Positions 1-9,322 of a stretch of 64,000 nucleotides of DNA are shown piece after piece. The notes below the pieces were generated by a model. The model was not told where the DNA came from and did not search any database. It was given only the letters and a program-made list of their open reading frames with translations. A program made the position numbers and the translations under genes. The stretch comes from Hydrogenovibrio halophilus DSM 15072 (GTDB lineage Bacteria > Pseudomonadota > Gammaproteobacteria > Thiomicrospirales > Thiomicrospiraceae), in assembly GCF_000384235.1 (NCBI RefSeq), contig NZ_KB913033.1, positions 558,001 through 622,000 on the forward strand, given 5' to 3'. Each line of letters starts with the position of its first letter. Position 1 is the first letter of the stretch.

Positions 1-150
1 TTCTCGGACCACTTCATGGTGCGCGAACTGGAAAAATTGTATGAAGAGGCCGTGCATTATCTGGCACTGCCGGACAATGCCATCAGCGCCGCCGAAGCGG
101 CACTGGAAAAATGGGGCCACAGCGGCCACTTACCGGACGCGGCGCACTAG
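1..150 (+). CDS. C-terminal end of an unidentified protein (partial)
   Basis: An open frame enters from the left edge and ends at a TAG at 148-150, giving 49 residues of a carboxy terminus. The visible part looks helical and charged (FMVRELEKLYEEAV, then an Ala/Glu-rich helix) and ends in His-rich residues. No motif identifies a family. It is convergent with the chemoreceptor gene that ends 14 bp further on. Codon use resembles its neighbours, so it is probably a real gene truncated by the window edge. Confidence 0.55.
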   Translation, partial: FSDHFMVRELEKLYEEAVHYLALPDNAISAAEAALEKWGHSGHLPDAAH

Positions 151-164
151 CCCGAACAGTCGTT

Positions 165-2186
165 TTAAATTTTGAACTGTCGTACCAGCTCGTCCAGCTT
201 GCTGGCCAGCTGCTGCAGGCGGTTGCTGGAGGCTTCGGTATTGCCTGCGCCATCGGCGGTGTTTTGCGACACATAATGAATCTTGTTGATGTGCGCATTC
301 ACCTCTTGCGCCAGCGCTGTCTGCGCCTGCGCCGCGGTCAGCATTTCCGAGCTCATGTGATTGATGTCTTCAATCAGAATCACCACCGGACTGAGCACCT
401 CTTCCACCCGCATGACCGAGTCATAGCCTTGCTTGGTGGTTTTGCGGCCGACTTCGACCACACTCACCGTGCTTTCGGTGGCTTTCTGGATTTTTTCGAT
501 CACTTCTTCGATCTGCGTGGTCGACTCCTGGGTGCGCTGAGCCAGCACCCGAACCTGATCGGCCACCACCGCGAACCCGCGACCGTGCTCACCGGCCCGC
601 GCCGCTTCGATCGCCGCATTCAGCGCCAACAGATTGGTCTGTTCCGCAATCTCGCGAATCACGTTGGTGACCGTACTGATGGTCTGGCTGTCGTGATTGA
701 GCTGATTGACCGCTTCGGTGATTTTTTCCATTTCAGTGGAAACCTGGCGAATGGTCATGCCGGCGCTCTTGACCACTTCGCCCCCTTCCTTGACCCGTTC
801 GGCCGCCTGCTCGGTCGAACGTGAGGTGTTGTGCGAATGGTCTTCCACGCTCTTGGCTTTTTCCGACATCGAAATCATGGATTCCGACAACTGGTTTGAG
901 GCGTCCAGCTGTTCGTCCGTGCCTTCCTTGGTGGAATGGGTCACTTCCAGCATGCTGCGTGACGCGGTTTCCAGTTCACGCACCGTCTCGGTGACTTCGC
1001 GCAGAGTCTGCTGCATGCGACTGATGAACTCATTGAAATAATAAGCCAGACTGGCCAGTTCGTCCTTGCCGTCCACATGCAGGCGTCGGGTCAGATCGCC
1101 TTCGCCATAGGCGATGTCTTTCATCGCTTCGGCCGAACGTTTGACCGGACGCACCACCGAATCGGTGACGCGCTTGGAAATCAGCATCCCGACCAGTTGA
1201 CCGAAGACCGACAGCGCCAGCAGAATGATCAGGTTGCGCAGGGTGGAATCCACCACCTCATCACTGGTTTCCTGCATCGCCAGCGCAGCGCCGGAGGAAA
1301 TCTCTTCCAGCTGCGTTTCCAGTGAATGGAACAACGGCTGGATTTTATTCTGCATCAACCAGGTGTCCATGCGCCATTTGGGGCCTTCGTGGATCAGCTT
1401 GAGCTGCATGAAATTTTCGCGGTAGATTTCGTAGGCTTTCTGTGCGGATTCCACGCCCATTTCTTCTTCGAACGTCAGTTCCAGCGCATCCTGCTCGGCC
1501 AGTTCGCGCAAACCGGACTCGACCTGATCCAGATAATCCTCGGTGGAACTGACCATGTTGTCAGAGCGGAAGGCCACATAGCCGCGCACACCGCTGAGCA
1601 CATTCAGCCAGTTTTTCTGCAAATCCAGCAGAATGTCCAGAATCGGTTTGCGCTCGGGGCGCAAATCGTTCCATTCGGATTGGATCATCAGGCTGATTTG
1701 CTGCTGAATGGTCACCGCGTGCGGCATCAAATTTTCGTCAACAAAGGCAAAAGCGGGGAATTTTTTGCCGCGATCGGACTGCAGGGCCTGCACCTGCTTC
1801 ACATATTCCGGCAAAGCGCTCAGGCTGGTGGCAATTTTTTCCAGGTTTTCAGATTGAATGTCGGATTGACCAGCGGCTTTCTTTTTCAGCCCCGAGAGCA
1901 TGGATTCGGTCTGAGACAAGCCATTGCGCACCGCGTCCAGGGTTTTGTCCTCCCCGGTCAGCATGTACTGCCCCAGGGTGCTCATGGTTTTTTCAAGTTG
2001 CATCGCCATCTGATTGGCTTGCAAGGCAATGGGCTGTCGCTCTTCCACCACTTCCTTGACGTTTTCACGCACAATATAGAGATTGACCACGGCCTGAATG
2101 GTGATCACGGCCAATACCGCCCAGATCACCCCAAAACCGAAACGCATCTTTTGTTTGATGGTGAGTTTTTTTAAAAAGTTTTCCAT
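165..2186 (-). CDS. Methyl-accepting chemotaxis protein
   Basis: A 673-residue transmembrane chemoreceptor that would signal to CheA/CheW. The layout is classical: TM1 about 17-37, a long mostly helical periplasmic sensor domain of about 275 residues, TM2 about 316-337, HAMP about 338-392 and a cytoplasmic signalling domain about 420-660. The hairpin tip is well conserved near 515-542 ([20 protein letters not shown], then GRGFAVVA). The periplasmic part is larger than a four-helix-bundle sensor and its ligand cannot be read. The C terminus has no NWETF-type CheR tether. The start shows only a poor ribosome site. It lies downstream of the dcw cluster on the same strand, after a GC-rich hairpin, and probably has its own promoter. 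Confidence 0.93.
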   Translation of the reverse strand: MENFLKKLTIKQKMRFGFGVIWAVLAVITIQAVVNLYIVRENVKEVVEERQPIALQANQMAMQLEKTMSTLGQYMLTGEDKTLDAVRNGLSQTESMLSGLKKKAAGQSDIQSENLEKIATSLSALPEYVKQVQALQSDRGKKFPAFAFVDENLMPHAVTIQQQISLMIQSEWNDLRPERKPILDILLDLQKNWLNVLSGVRGYVAFRSDNMVSSTEDYLDQVESGLRELAEQDALELTFEEEMGVESAQKAYEIYRENFMQLKLIHEGPKWRMDTWLMQNKIQPLFHSLETQLEEISSGAALAMQETSDEVVDSTLRNLIILLALSVFGQLVGMLISKRVTDSVVRPVKRSAEAMKDIAYGEGDLTRRLHVDGKDELASLAYYFNEFISRMQQTLREVTETVRELETASRSMLEVTHSTKEGTDEQLDASNQLSESMISMSEKAKSVEDHSHNTSRSTEQAAERVKEGGEVVKSAGMTIRQVSTEMEKITEAVNQLNHDSQTISTVTNVIREIAEQTNLLALNAAIEAARAGEHGRGFAVVADQVRVLAQRTQESTTQIEEVIEKIQKATESTVSVVEVGRKTTKQGYDSVMRVEEVLSPVVILIEDINHMSSEMLTAAQAQTALAQEVNAHINKIHYVSQNTADGAGNTEASSNRLQQLASKLDELVRQFKI

Positions 2187-2209
2187 GAAAAAACCCGCTG
2201 TTGACTTGG

Positions 2210-2230
2210 GAGCCCCCTCAAATGGGGCTC
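2210..2230 (-). other. GC-rich inverted repeat between the SDR and MCP genes
   Basis: A 7-bp arm GAGCCCC (2210-2216) is repeated in inverse at 2224-2230, giving a short stable hairpin 24 bp upstream of the chemoreceptor start. In the minus-strand transcript the stem is not followed directly by a U tract; the six Ts come about 14 nt later. It may end transcription of the dcw/SDR operon inefficiently or act as a 5' hairpin of the chemoreceptor mRNA. Confidence 0.35.
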
Positions 2231-2298
2231 TGAAAAATGAACCTGGAAGTGGTCAAGCAATCATGGTGCCAACAACGGGTTGGGGCAAACCTGACAAA

Positions 2299-3096
2299 TC
2301 AGTCGCGACGCGGATACTGGCCCCGGGCGATCAGCCCGCCGTCCATGGTCAGGTTGGCACCGGTCATCCAGGCCGAAGAATCGCTGAGCAGGAAAGCGGT
2401 GGCCTGCCCCATGTCCTCCACTGTGCCATAACGACCGACGGGCATGGCCCCTTCCCATTTCTGCTTCATCGCCGGTTGCGACAGAATTTTCTCGGTCCGC
2501 TCCACCGGCACCACGCCGGGTGCCAGAACATTGACACGTATCCCGTACTGACCCCATTCCACTGCCTGAACTTTGCTCATTGCATCCATGCCCGCTTTGG
2601 ATGCGGCATAAGCGGCAAACCATTCACAAGTCTGCTGGCCGTGGATACTGCTGTTGTTCACAATCACCCCCGGCTGGGACTGGGCACGACAAGCCTGAGC
2701 AAAGGCGGTGCTCAACAGGTATGGGGCTTGAAGATTCACCGCCAGGGTTTCGGCAAACTTTGTGCCTTCCGGGTCTTTTTCGCTCAGACACTTGGTGACA
2801 ATCCCGGCATTGTTCACCAGCCCGTCCAGACCGCTGTAAATGGACCAGGCCTGGTCAAAAAAGGGTCGCAACCGATGGGTGTCGGCAAAATCCTGCTGCA
2901 GCACCGTGGCTTCGGCTCCCCGCTGTTGCACCGCCGCCAGGGTTTTCTCGATGCCTGCCTGATTGCGGTTGTAATGCAGCACCAACCGACAGCCGTTTTC
3001 GGCCAGGGTTCGGGCCATGCCCGCGCCGATGCCACTGGAGGCACCGGTAATCAGAATGCGCTTGTCGCGCAAATCGGCAAACATTGCGTTGCTCAT
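2299..3096 (-). CDS. Short-chain dehydrogenase/reductase, coupled to murG
   Basis: A 265-residue NAD(P)-dependent oxidoreductase of the classical SDR family. The cofactor motif TGASSGIG is at 17-24, NNAG at 95-98, the catalytic Ser near 149-150 and the YxxxK pair at Tyr163/Lys167, so the active site is complete. The carboxy terminus (TGANLTMDGG) is typical of 3-oxoacyl reductase or glucose dehydrogenase-like members; the substrate cannot be assigned. Its ATG overlaps the murG stop by 4 bp (ATGA), so it is translated with the cell-wall operon, in the place where murC usually stands. A copy of the window's palindrome at 2844-2855 encodes the DQAWS segment at residues 81-85. Confidence 0.9.
   Translation of the reverse strand: MSNAMFADLRDKRILITGASSGIGAGMARTLAENGCRLVLHYNRNQAGIEKTLAAVQQRGAEATVLQQDFADTHRLRPFFDQAWSIYSGLDGLVNNAGIVTKCLSEKDPEGTKFAETLAVNLQAPYLLSTAFAQACRAQSQPGVIVNNSSIHGQQTCEWFAAYAASKAGMDAMSKVQAVEWGQYGIRVNVLAPGVVPVERTEKILSQPAMKQKWEGAMPVGRYGTVEDMGQATAFLLSDSSAWMTGANLTMDGGLIARGQYPRRD
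2844..2855. repeat. ACCAGGCCTGGT palindrome (exact), inside the SDR gene
   Basis: Exact 12-mer, extended by G/C to a 14-bp perfect palindrome. Read within the SDR gene as Asp-Gln-Ala-Trp-Ser. Confidence 0.95.
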
Positions 3097-4184
3097 CGTT
3101 GCTCCTTTGTGTTTTCCAATCGGGTCAGAATGCGTTCTGTGATCGCCTGAGTCACCTGTTTAGGGGCGGAGGCCCGCAACGCTTCAGAGGCCTGACGGGC
3201 CTGTTCGGGCGCCAGCCAGTGCTGCAATCTCTCGGCCAGTTGTTCCGCGGTCAAATCGGCCTGTTGCCGCACCTCTCCCCCGCCGATGGCCACCAGGGCC
3301 TGGGCATTGGCGGTCTGGTGATCGTCTACCGCAAACGGAAACGGAATCAGAATGGCCGGACGCGCCGCGCTCATCAATTCCGACACTGTGAGGGCCCCGG
3401 AACGGGCAATCACCAGATCGGCCTGGCGATACGCCGCCACCATGTCATCGATGAACGCCACCACCTCGGCTTTGACGCCTGCCTTCTGATAGGCCTGCCG
3501 GGTGGTGTCCAAAAGTGCCTGCCCGGTTTGATGTCGCACCGTCGGACGCTGCCCGGGCGGCAGCTTCGCCAATGCCTGAGGCACCAGTTCATTGATCGCT
3601 TTGGCCCCGCGGCTGCCACCCATTACCAATACATGCCCGACTTGAGAATGGGCCACCGTGGGCAGCGCTTCCAGCCCCGAACGCACCGGATTGCCCAGCA
3701 CCTGCGCGTTGCGCCGACCTTCTGCCGCCTGTTCAAACGCACAGATCACGGTTTCGGCCAGAGGGCTGAGCCAACGATTGGTCAATCCCATGATCGCGTT
3801 CTGCTCGTGCAGCCACAAGGGTCGTCGGAGCAACCGCGCAGCCAATCCGCCCGGACCACAGACGAACCCGCCCATGCCCAGAATCAGATCGGGCCGGGTC
3901 TGACGGATCACGGCGGCGCTCTGCCACATCGCCTTGAGCACGCGCCAGGGCGCCTTCAACCAACCCAATAGCCCTTTGCCCCGAAGCCCCTGAATCCGAA
4001 CCGGGTAAAAGGCAATACCGGCCTGTTGCACCCATTTCGCTTCCATGCCGCCTTCGGTGCCCAGCCACACGACTCTGACGTGATTCTCGGAATTCACAGA
4101 CAATGCCTCGGCCAGCGCCAGGCCCGGAAACACATGCCCGCCTGTGCCGCCGGCCATGATCATCAATGTCCGTGGTTCACTCAT
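3093..4184 (-). CDS. murG: UDP-N-acetylglucosamine--undecaprenyl-PP-MurNAc-pentapeptide GlcNAc transferase
   Basis: MurG turns lipid I into lipid II on the inner face of the cytoplasmic membrane. The 363-residue protein has the family size, the N-terminal glycine loop AGGTGGHVFPG at 11-21 and the donor-binding region with VMGGSRGA and later RSGALTVSEL motifs of GT28 glycosyltransferases. It overlaps the ftsW stop by 8 bp and is followed by the SDR gene with a 4-bp overlap, so it is part of one tightly packed transcript. Normally murC follows; here it does not. Confidence 0.96.
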   Translation of the reverse strand: MSEPRTLMIMAGGTGGHVFPGLALAEALSVNSENHVRVVWLGTEGGMEAKWVQQAGIAFYPVRIQGLRGKGLLGWLKAPWRVLKAMWQSAAVIRQTRPDLILGMGGFVCGPGGLAARLLRRPLWLHEQNAIMGLTNRWLSPLAETVICAFEQAAEGRRNAQVLGNPVRSGLEALPTVAHSQVGHVLVMGGSRGAKAINELVPQALAKLPPGQRPTVRHQTGQALLDTTRQAYQKAGVKAEVVAFIDDMVAAYRQADLVIARSGALTVSELMSAARPAILIPFPFAVDDHQTANAQALVAIGGGEVRQQADLTAEQLAERLQHWLAPEQARQASEALRASAPKQVTQAITERILTRLENTKEQR

Positions 4185-5436
4185 TTGCGCCCCCGTTGTG
4201 TTTGTCCGAGAGGTGATTGGTGGAGTCTGAATCCGCCGTTTGTGGAAAGCGGCGACGGGCCTGGCGGGTTTCCATATCTACCCGCAGTACCAGCGCCAGC
4301 GCCATCATGATCATCAACACACTGGAGCCACCGTAACTCATCAATGGCAGGGTCAGACCTTTGGTCGGAAACAGTCCGACATTGACCCCGATATTGATCA
4401 TGGCCTGCAATGCCACCCAGATGCCGACGCCATAAGCCACCAGTCCGCCGAAATGGGTCTGGGTCGCTTCCGTCTCAAACACCCGGTTGGCCTGATGGCC
4501 GATGCGAAAACAGCGCCACAGAATCAGGGCGTAGAGACCGATCAAGGCCACCACCCCGACAAAACCGTATTCTTCGGCAAAGATCGCAAACAGAAAATCG
4601 GTGTGGGCATCGGGCAGATACAGCAGTTTTTGCACGCTTTCGCCCATGCCCACGCCCAGCCATTCACCGCGACCCAGCGCAATCAGAGCCTGGGTCAACT
4701 GATACCCCTGTCCGAACGGATCGGCCCAGGGGTCCAGAAAATTGCTCACCCGGGCCATACGGTAAGGCGATGTGATGATCATAAACACCAGCAAGGCGGC
4801 GATGGGCACCACCGTGATCACAAAATAACGCCAGGGCGCACCGGCAATCAGCAACATCCCGGTGATGATCACCGCGATCACAAAGGTGCTGCCGAAATCG
4901 GGCTCCATCAGCAACAGGATCGCCATGGCACCAAACGGCAGCATCAACCGAAAAACCGCCTCGTACTGTTCCCGTACCGCCTGCCCGTGCCGGGCCAGAT
5001 ACCCGGCCATAAACACCACCACCGCCAGTTTCATGAATTCCGACACCTGAAAATTCATAAACACCAGTGGCAGCCAGCGCTTGGCCCCATTGACCTCCCG
5101 CCCAAAAATCAGCACCAGCACCAGCAGCAAAAGCCCCAACAGAAACAGCTTGCCCCGTTGCTGCCGCCACAGCGACAGAGGCATGTGCACCACCACCCAG
5201 GCCGCGATCAAGCCAAGGGTCATGGCCAGAGCCTGACGCCCCAGAAAATGGGTGGGATAGCCAAAATATTTTTCACTGATCGCCACCGAGCTGGAAGCGA
5301 CCATCAGCAGCCCCACACTCATCAAAGCCGCGATGGCCCCGATCAGAACCCAATCGACCGGCCAGTCATCTGCCGGGCGTCGGGGCGCAGCAGGCCTATG
5401 GGATCGCGTGTCAGTGCGTTGCGTCATTTGGCTCAT
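4177..5436 (-). CDS. ftsW: Lipid II polymerase / cell-division protein FtsW
   Basis: SEDS-family glycan polymerase of the division septum with about ten membrane segments. I place the start at 5436 (MSQMTQRT) because GAGG lies six bases upstream; longer N-terminal versions would run into murD. This gives 419 residues. Family marks are present: the long hydrophilic N terminus, the YRMARVSNFLDPW segment, DAHTDFLFA and the C-terminal GLTLPLMSYGGSS signature. The gene overlaps the end of murD by about 26 bp and the start of murG by 8 bp, the usual dcw order. It should work with FtsI, encoded in the same cluster. Confidence 0.95.
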   Translation of the reverse strand: MSQMTQRTDTRSHRPAAPRRPADDWPVDWVLIGAIAALMSVGLLMVASSSVAISEKYFGYPTHFLGRQALAMTLGLIAAWVVVHMPLSLWRQQRGKLFLLGLLLLVLVLIFGREVNGAKRWLPLVFMNFQVSEFMKLAVVVFMAGYLARHGQAVREQYEAVFRLMLPFGAMAILLLMEPDFGSTFVIAVIITGMLLIAGAPWRYFVITVVPIAALLVFMIITSPYRMARVSNFLDPWADPFGQGYQLTQALIALGRGEWLGVGMGESVQKLLYLPDAHTDFLFAIFAEEYGFVGVVALIGLYALILWRCFRIGHQANRVFETEATQTHFGGLVAYGVGIWVALQAMINIGVNVGLFPTKGLTLPLMSYGGSSVLMIMMALALVLRVDMETRQARRRFPQTADSDSTNHLSDKHNGGANE

Positions 5437-6760
5437 ACAGTGCCTCAACCTCATGCATAAACACTTCGCCCCGCTGAGCGTAGTTGTCAAACTGATCAAA
5501 ACTGGCGCAGGCCGGTGACAGCAAAACCGTGTCCCCCGGTGCGCTCATGGCCGCGGCGGCCTGGACCGCTTCCTGCAAGGTCGGCACCAGCGTTACCCGC
5601 TCAGAGGGCATGGCGCCGGCCAGGGTCTCGCGATCCTGACCAAACAGAATGACCCCGGCGACATAGCGGCGCACGGCCTTGCCCAGCTCGGCAAAATCGG
5701 CCGCCTTGTCCACCCCGCCGGCCAGCAGAAACAGACGCCCCTGATTGTCATTGGCGGTGGAAGCGATGGCGGTGACACTGGCCCCGACATTGGTGCCTTT
5801 GGAATCATTGATCCAGGTCACGCCGTCAAAACACCCGACTCTCTGAGTGCGATGCGGCAAGCCATTGAAACAGGCCAGTACCTGGGCGAACACCGCCTGC
5901 GATAACCGGAAGGGGCGACAAAGCGCCATCATCGCCAGCGCATTAAGCTGGTCGTGCTGGCCCTGTCGACACATTTCCGCCACCGGGACCACGGCTTCGC
6001 TGCCCCAGCCCAACCAGGCCTGGTCATTTTTGTATAAAACGCCATAACGCTGACTTTGTCCGGGCAAGGGCTCGCTCAACCCAAACACCAGTTTGTTGCC
6101 ATCGTCCGGGTAAAGATGGGTTAGACGCGGATCGTCTGGCAAAACAGCCCAGTCGGTGTCGCTGAGCAGACTCATTTTGGCTTCAATGTAATCGGCCAGA
6201 GAGGGATAACGATCCATGTGGTCTTCGCAGACATTGAGAATGGCCGCAGACGTGCATTGCAGGGAATAGGTGGTTTCCAGCTGAAAGCTGGAGAGTTCGA
6301 GCACATAGACATCGTAGTCCCGGGCATCGCAAAGCAGGTTGAGCGCAGGCTGGCCGATGTTGCCGCCCATGCCCACCTGATAACCACCCAGCGCCAGCGC
6401 CTGAGACACCAGCGTGGTCACAGTGGACTTGCCATTGGAACCGGTGATCGCCACAATCGGCGATCCTGCGGCGCGGGCAAACAGCTCGATGTCGCCAATG
6501 ACTTCGATCCCGTCATCCACCAGACGCTGTACCCAGGGTTCGGAACGGGCCAGGCCGGGACTGAGCACCAGCGTCGAGATCCGCTTGCGCCAACTGCCCG
6601 GCAGCGTCCCGGTGGCAAATGCCACTTCCGGAAACTGCGCCTGCAAAGAAGCAATCGCCAAATCGGAGCGGGTGTCATACGCCAGACAGGGCTCGCCCTG
6701 ACTGGCAAAATAATTCAGCACGCTCTGACCTGTCAAACCCAACCCGGCAACTAAATACAT
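5411..6760 (-). CDS. murD: UDP-N-acetylmuramoylalanine--D-glutamate ligase
   Basis: MurD adds D-Glu to UDP-MurNAc-L-Ala in the cytoplasm. The 449-residue protein starts with a dinucleotide-like loop (VAGLGLTGQS) and carries the Mur-ligase ATP loop TGSNGKST at 106-113, the conserved NVCEDHMDR segment and HRTQRV in the middle domain. The C-terminal domain has the SPACASFDQF signature. Length matches the family. A palindrome copy at 6013-6024 encodes NDQAWLGW in a surface segment of the middle domain. It lies between mraY and ftsW, in the usual order. Confidence 0.96.
   Translation of the reverse strand: MYLVAGLGLTGQSVLNYFASQGEPCLAYDTRSDLAIASLQAQFPEVAFATGTLPGSWRKRISTLVLSPGLARSEPWVQRLVDDGIEVIGDIELFARAAGSPIVAITGSNGKSTVTTLVSQALALGGYQVGMGGNIGQPALNLLCDARDYDVYVLELSSFQLETTYSLQCTSAAILNVCEDHMDRYPSLADYIEAKMSLLSDTDWAVLPDDPRLTHLYPDDGNKLVFGLSEPLPGQSQRYGVLYKNDQAWLGWGSEAVVPVAEMCRQGQHDQLNALAMMALCRPFRLSQAVFAQVLACFNGLPHRTQRVGCFDGVTWINDSKGTNVGASVTAIASTANDNQGRLFLLAGGVDKAADFAELGKAVRRYVAGVILFGQDRETLAGAMPSERVTLVPTLQEAVQAAAAMSAPGDTVLLSPACASFDQFDNYAQRGEVFMHEVEALYEPNDATH
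6013..6024. repeat. ACCAGGCCTGGT palindrome (exact), inside murD
   Basis: Exact 12-mer with no further symmetry. Read in murD as Asp-Gln-Ala-Trp. Confidence 0.95.
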
Positions 6761-6806
6761 ACGGACTCTCTCGCCTTTTTTTGACCTTGTGCAACTGGCC
6801 TTCGGT

Positions 6807-7892
6807 TCAACGAATTTTCAGACTGGCCAACCCGATCAACACCAACAAAATGGTGATGATCCAGAAGCGCACAATCACCTGGGATTCGTGCCAGCCTTTC
6901 TGTTCAAAATGGTGATGCAACGGCGCCATCAGAAAAATCCGTTTACCGTTGCGCAATTTGTAGGAACCAACCTGCAGAATCACCGACAGGGTTTCGGCCA
7001 CGAAAATACCGCCCATGATGAACAGCACCAGTTCCTGTTTGACCGCAAACGCCACCACGCCCAGAGCCGCGCCAATCGCCAGAGACCCCACGTCGCCCAT
7101 AAACACCTGAGCCGGATGCGCGTTGAACCACAAAAACCCGAGACCGGCACCGGCCAGCGCCGCACAGAAAACGGCCAGTTCGCCCACACCGGGGATATAG
7201 GGAATCTGCAGATAATCGGCAAAATACACATGCCCGGTCACGTAAGCGATCACCCCCAGAGCGGCGGCAATCATCACCGCCGGCATAATGGCCAACCCGT
7301 CCAGACCGTCGGTCAGGTTGACCGCATTGGAGGTCCCCACAATCACCAGATACCCCAGTAACATGCTCCAAGCCCCCAGATGGATGAAGGTGTCTTTCAT
7401 ATAGGGGATCAGCAACTGGGTCTCGGATGGAACCTGAGCCAGAGCAAACAGGGCATAGACACTGATGAGGCCGACCACCGACTGCCAGAAAAATTTGGTG
7501 CGCGAACGCATGCCGTTTGGGTCTTTGAACACCACCTTCTGGTAGTCGTCCACCAGTCCGATCAGGCCGAATCCCAGCATGGTCAAGGTGGCGATCAGCA
7601 GATAGTGGTTGCCCAGATCGCCCCAGAGCAGAATCGCAATCGACATCGAAAACAGGATCATCACCCCGCCCATGGTGGGGGTACCGGTTTTGGTCAAATG
7701 GGTTTGCGGGCCATCATCCCGAATGCTCTGGCCCACTTTCAGGCGTATCAGGGCCCGGATCACTTTGGGGCCAATCCAGAAGGAAATCAGCAACGCGGTC
7801 ACCACCGTCATAATGGCGCGCATGGTAATGTATTGGAACACGGTAAACCCGGAAACAAACTGAGACAGATAATCGGTCAGATAAATCAACAT
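6807..7892 (-). CDS. mraY: Phospho-N-acetylmuramoyl-pentapeptide transferase
   Basis: MraY transfers phospho-MurNAc-pentapeptide to undecaprenyl phosphate, making lipid I in the membrane. The 361-residue length equals that of E. coli MraY. Visible signatures are [11 protein letters not shown], the Asp-rich [20 protein letters not shown], the [18 protein letters not shown] segment and the cytoplasmic [12 protein letters not shown] loop, with about ten hydrophobic segments. The ATG overlaps the murF stop by 7 bp. A 46-bp gap precedes murD. Confidence 0.97.
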   Translation of the reverse strand: MLIYLTDYLSQFVSGFTVFQYITMRAIMTVVTALLISFWIGPKVIRALIRLKVGQSIRDDGPQTHLTKTGTPTMGGVMILFSMSIAILLWGDLGNHYLLIATLTMLGFGLIGLVDDYQKVVFKDPNGMRSRTKFFWQSVVGLISVYALFALAQVPSETQLLIPYMKDTFIHLGAWSMLLGYLVIVGTSNAVNLTDGLDGLAIMPAVMIAAALGVIAYVTGHVYFADYLQIPYIPGVGELAVFCAALAGAGLGFLWFNAHPAQVFMGDVGSLAIGAALGVVAFAVKQELVLFIMGGIFVAETLSVILQVGSYKLRNGKRIFLMAPLHHHFEQKGWHESQVIVRFWIITILLVLIGLASLKIR

Positions 7893-9322
7893 GAGGCGTT
7901 GCTCCCGGATTGCGGTTTTGAAGACAGAGCCCAGCGCTCGATCAAAGGCCGACTGACATTTTCCATCTGGGCCGAGCGCGACCCCTTGACCAGCACATGC
8001 TGGCAGGTTTCCGCAGCCAGTAATTGGTGGGCTGACTCGGTCAGCGCCGCATGGTCGTCAAACCATTGAGCCCGCTCGCCCAATCGCGCCAGCATGGGCT
8101 TGGTGCCTTCGCCATACAGAAGCACCCGGTCGATGTCTGCGGCGAGCAAAGCCTCGGCAATCTCCAGATGCGCGGCCTCGGCCGTGTCGCCCAGTTCGGA
8201 CATCGGCCCCAGACACGCCAGCGCCCGACTGCCCCGGTGGCTTTGTTTCAGCGCCGCCAGCGTTTCAATCGCCGCTTTGACCGACGAGGGGTTGGCATTG
8301 TAGACATCATTGATCAACTTGCCGTGCGCCAGATCCAGCACCTGCATGCGCTGATCCACGCCTTCAAACCCGGCCAGCGCATCGCTGATCGTATCCCATT
8401 CCATGCCCTCTTTCAGACAGACGGCGGTACAGGCCAGCGCATTCCAGGCGTTGTGCTGGCCCAGCATCGGCAAATGCAGGGTCCGAACCACCGCCTGACC
8501 GGCCTGATCATAGCCCAGATCAAACGCCAGTCCCTGCGCCTCCTGACTGAGCGCAAGCAACTGCAGACTGGCCTGTCGGCTTTGTCCGAAAGTGATGCAA
8601 TTGACGCCCTTTTGCCGACAGATCTGCTGCCAGTATTCAAAACCCTCGGAATTGCAATTAATGACCCCGTAGCCGCCTTGGGGCAAAGCCTCAAGCAGTT
8701 CGCCCTTGGTGCGCACAATGGTTTCAATCGAACCGAACCCTGCCAGATGCGCGCCCGTGGCCAGGGTCACAATGCCGCAATCGGGCCGGGCGATGTCACA
8801 GAGCTGGCCGATTTCATGCGCATGATTGGCCCCCATTTCCACCACCGCATAATCGTGTTCGGGTCGGATTCGCAGCAGGGTCAGGGGCACACCCAGATCG
8901 TTGTTGTAATTGCCCTGAGTGGCACAAACGGAAAAACGCTGGCTCAGACAATGGGCGAGCATCGCTTTGGTGGTGGTTTTGCCATTGGAACCGGTCACCC
9001 CGATCAGGGCCCGCAACGGCATCTGTTGACGGTGCCAGCGGGCCAGTGCCTGCAGCGCCAGACGCGCATCGTCCACGGTGATCACCGGCACATCGGCCTT
9101 GACCGGACGGCTTGCCACGATGGCACTCGCACCCAGTGACTGCGCCTGTTCCACATAGGCGTGGCCATCGTGATTCGGCCCCACCAGCGCAAAAAACACG
9201 TCGCCGGAGGCCAGATGGCGGGTGTCAATACTGACCCCGGTGACCGTCCGGGCGAGCGCCTGCGCATCCGTTTGGTCACATTGCCCGGCGACCGCCCGGC
9301 CTATCTGCTCAAGTGTCCACAC
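7886..9322 (-). CDS. murF: UDP-N-acetylmuramoyl-tripeptide--D-alanyl-D-alanine ligase
   Basis: MurF adds D-Ala-D-Ala to the UDP-MurNAc-tripeptide. I choose a GTG start at 9322 (VWTLEQIG) because MurF proteins begin with this kind of segment and GAGGAAA lies 8 bp upstream. The frame stays open to 9475 but that extension would overlap murE widely. The resulting protein has 478 residues. The ATP loop is TGSNGKTT near 110-117, followed by [23 protein letters not shown] and the [14 protein letters not shown] segment of MurF. It overlaps the end of murE by 14 bp and the mraY start by 7 bp. Confidence 0.95.
   Translation of the reverse strand: MWTLEQIGRAVAGQCDQTDAQALARTVTGVSIDTRHLASGDVFFALVGPNHDGHAYVEQAQSLGASAIVASRPVKADVPVITVDDARLALQALARWHRQQMPLRALIGVTGSNGKTTTKAMLAHCLSQRFSVCATQGNYNNDLGVPLTLLRIRPEHDYAVVEMGANHAHEIGQLCDIARPDCGIVTLATGAHLAGFGSIETIVRTKGELLEALPQGGYGVINCNSEGFEYWQQICRQKGVNCITFGQSRQASLQLLALSQEAQGLAFDLGYDQAGQAVVRTLHLPMLGQHNAWNALACTAVCLKEGMEWDTISDALAGFEGVDQRMQVLDLAHGKLINDVYNANPSSVKAAIETLAALKQSHRGSRALACLGPMSELGDTAEAAHLEIAEALLAADIDRVLLYGEGTKPMLARLGERAQWFDDHAALTESAHQLLAAETCQHVLVKGSRSAQMENVSRPLIERWALSSKPQSGSNASC

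Noticed and set aside
4240-5460. Long plus-strand open frame opposite ftsW
   Set aside because: Composition rich in His, Gln and Pro is typical of antisense shadows of GC-rich genes; ftsW on the other strand is certain.
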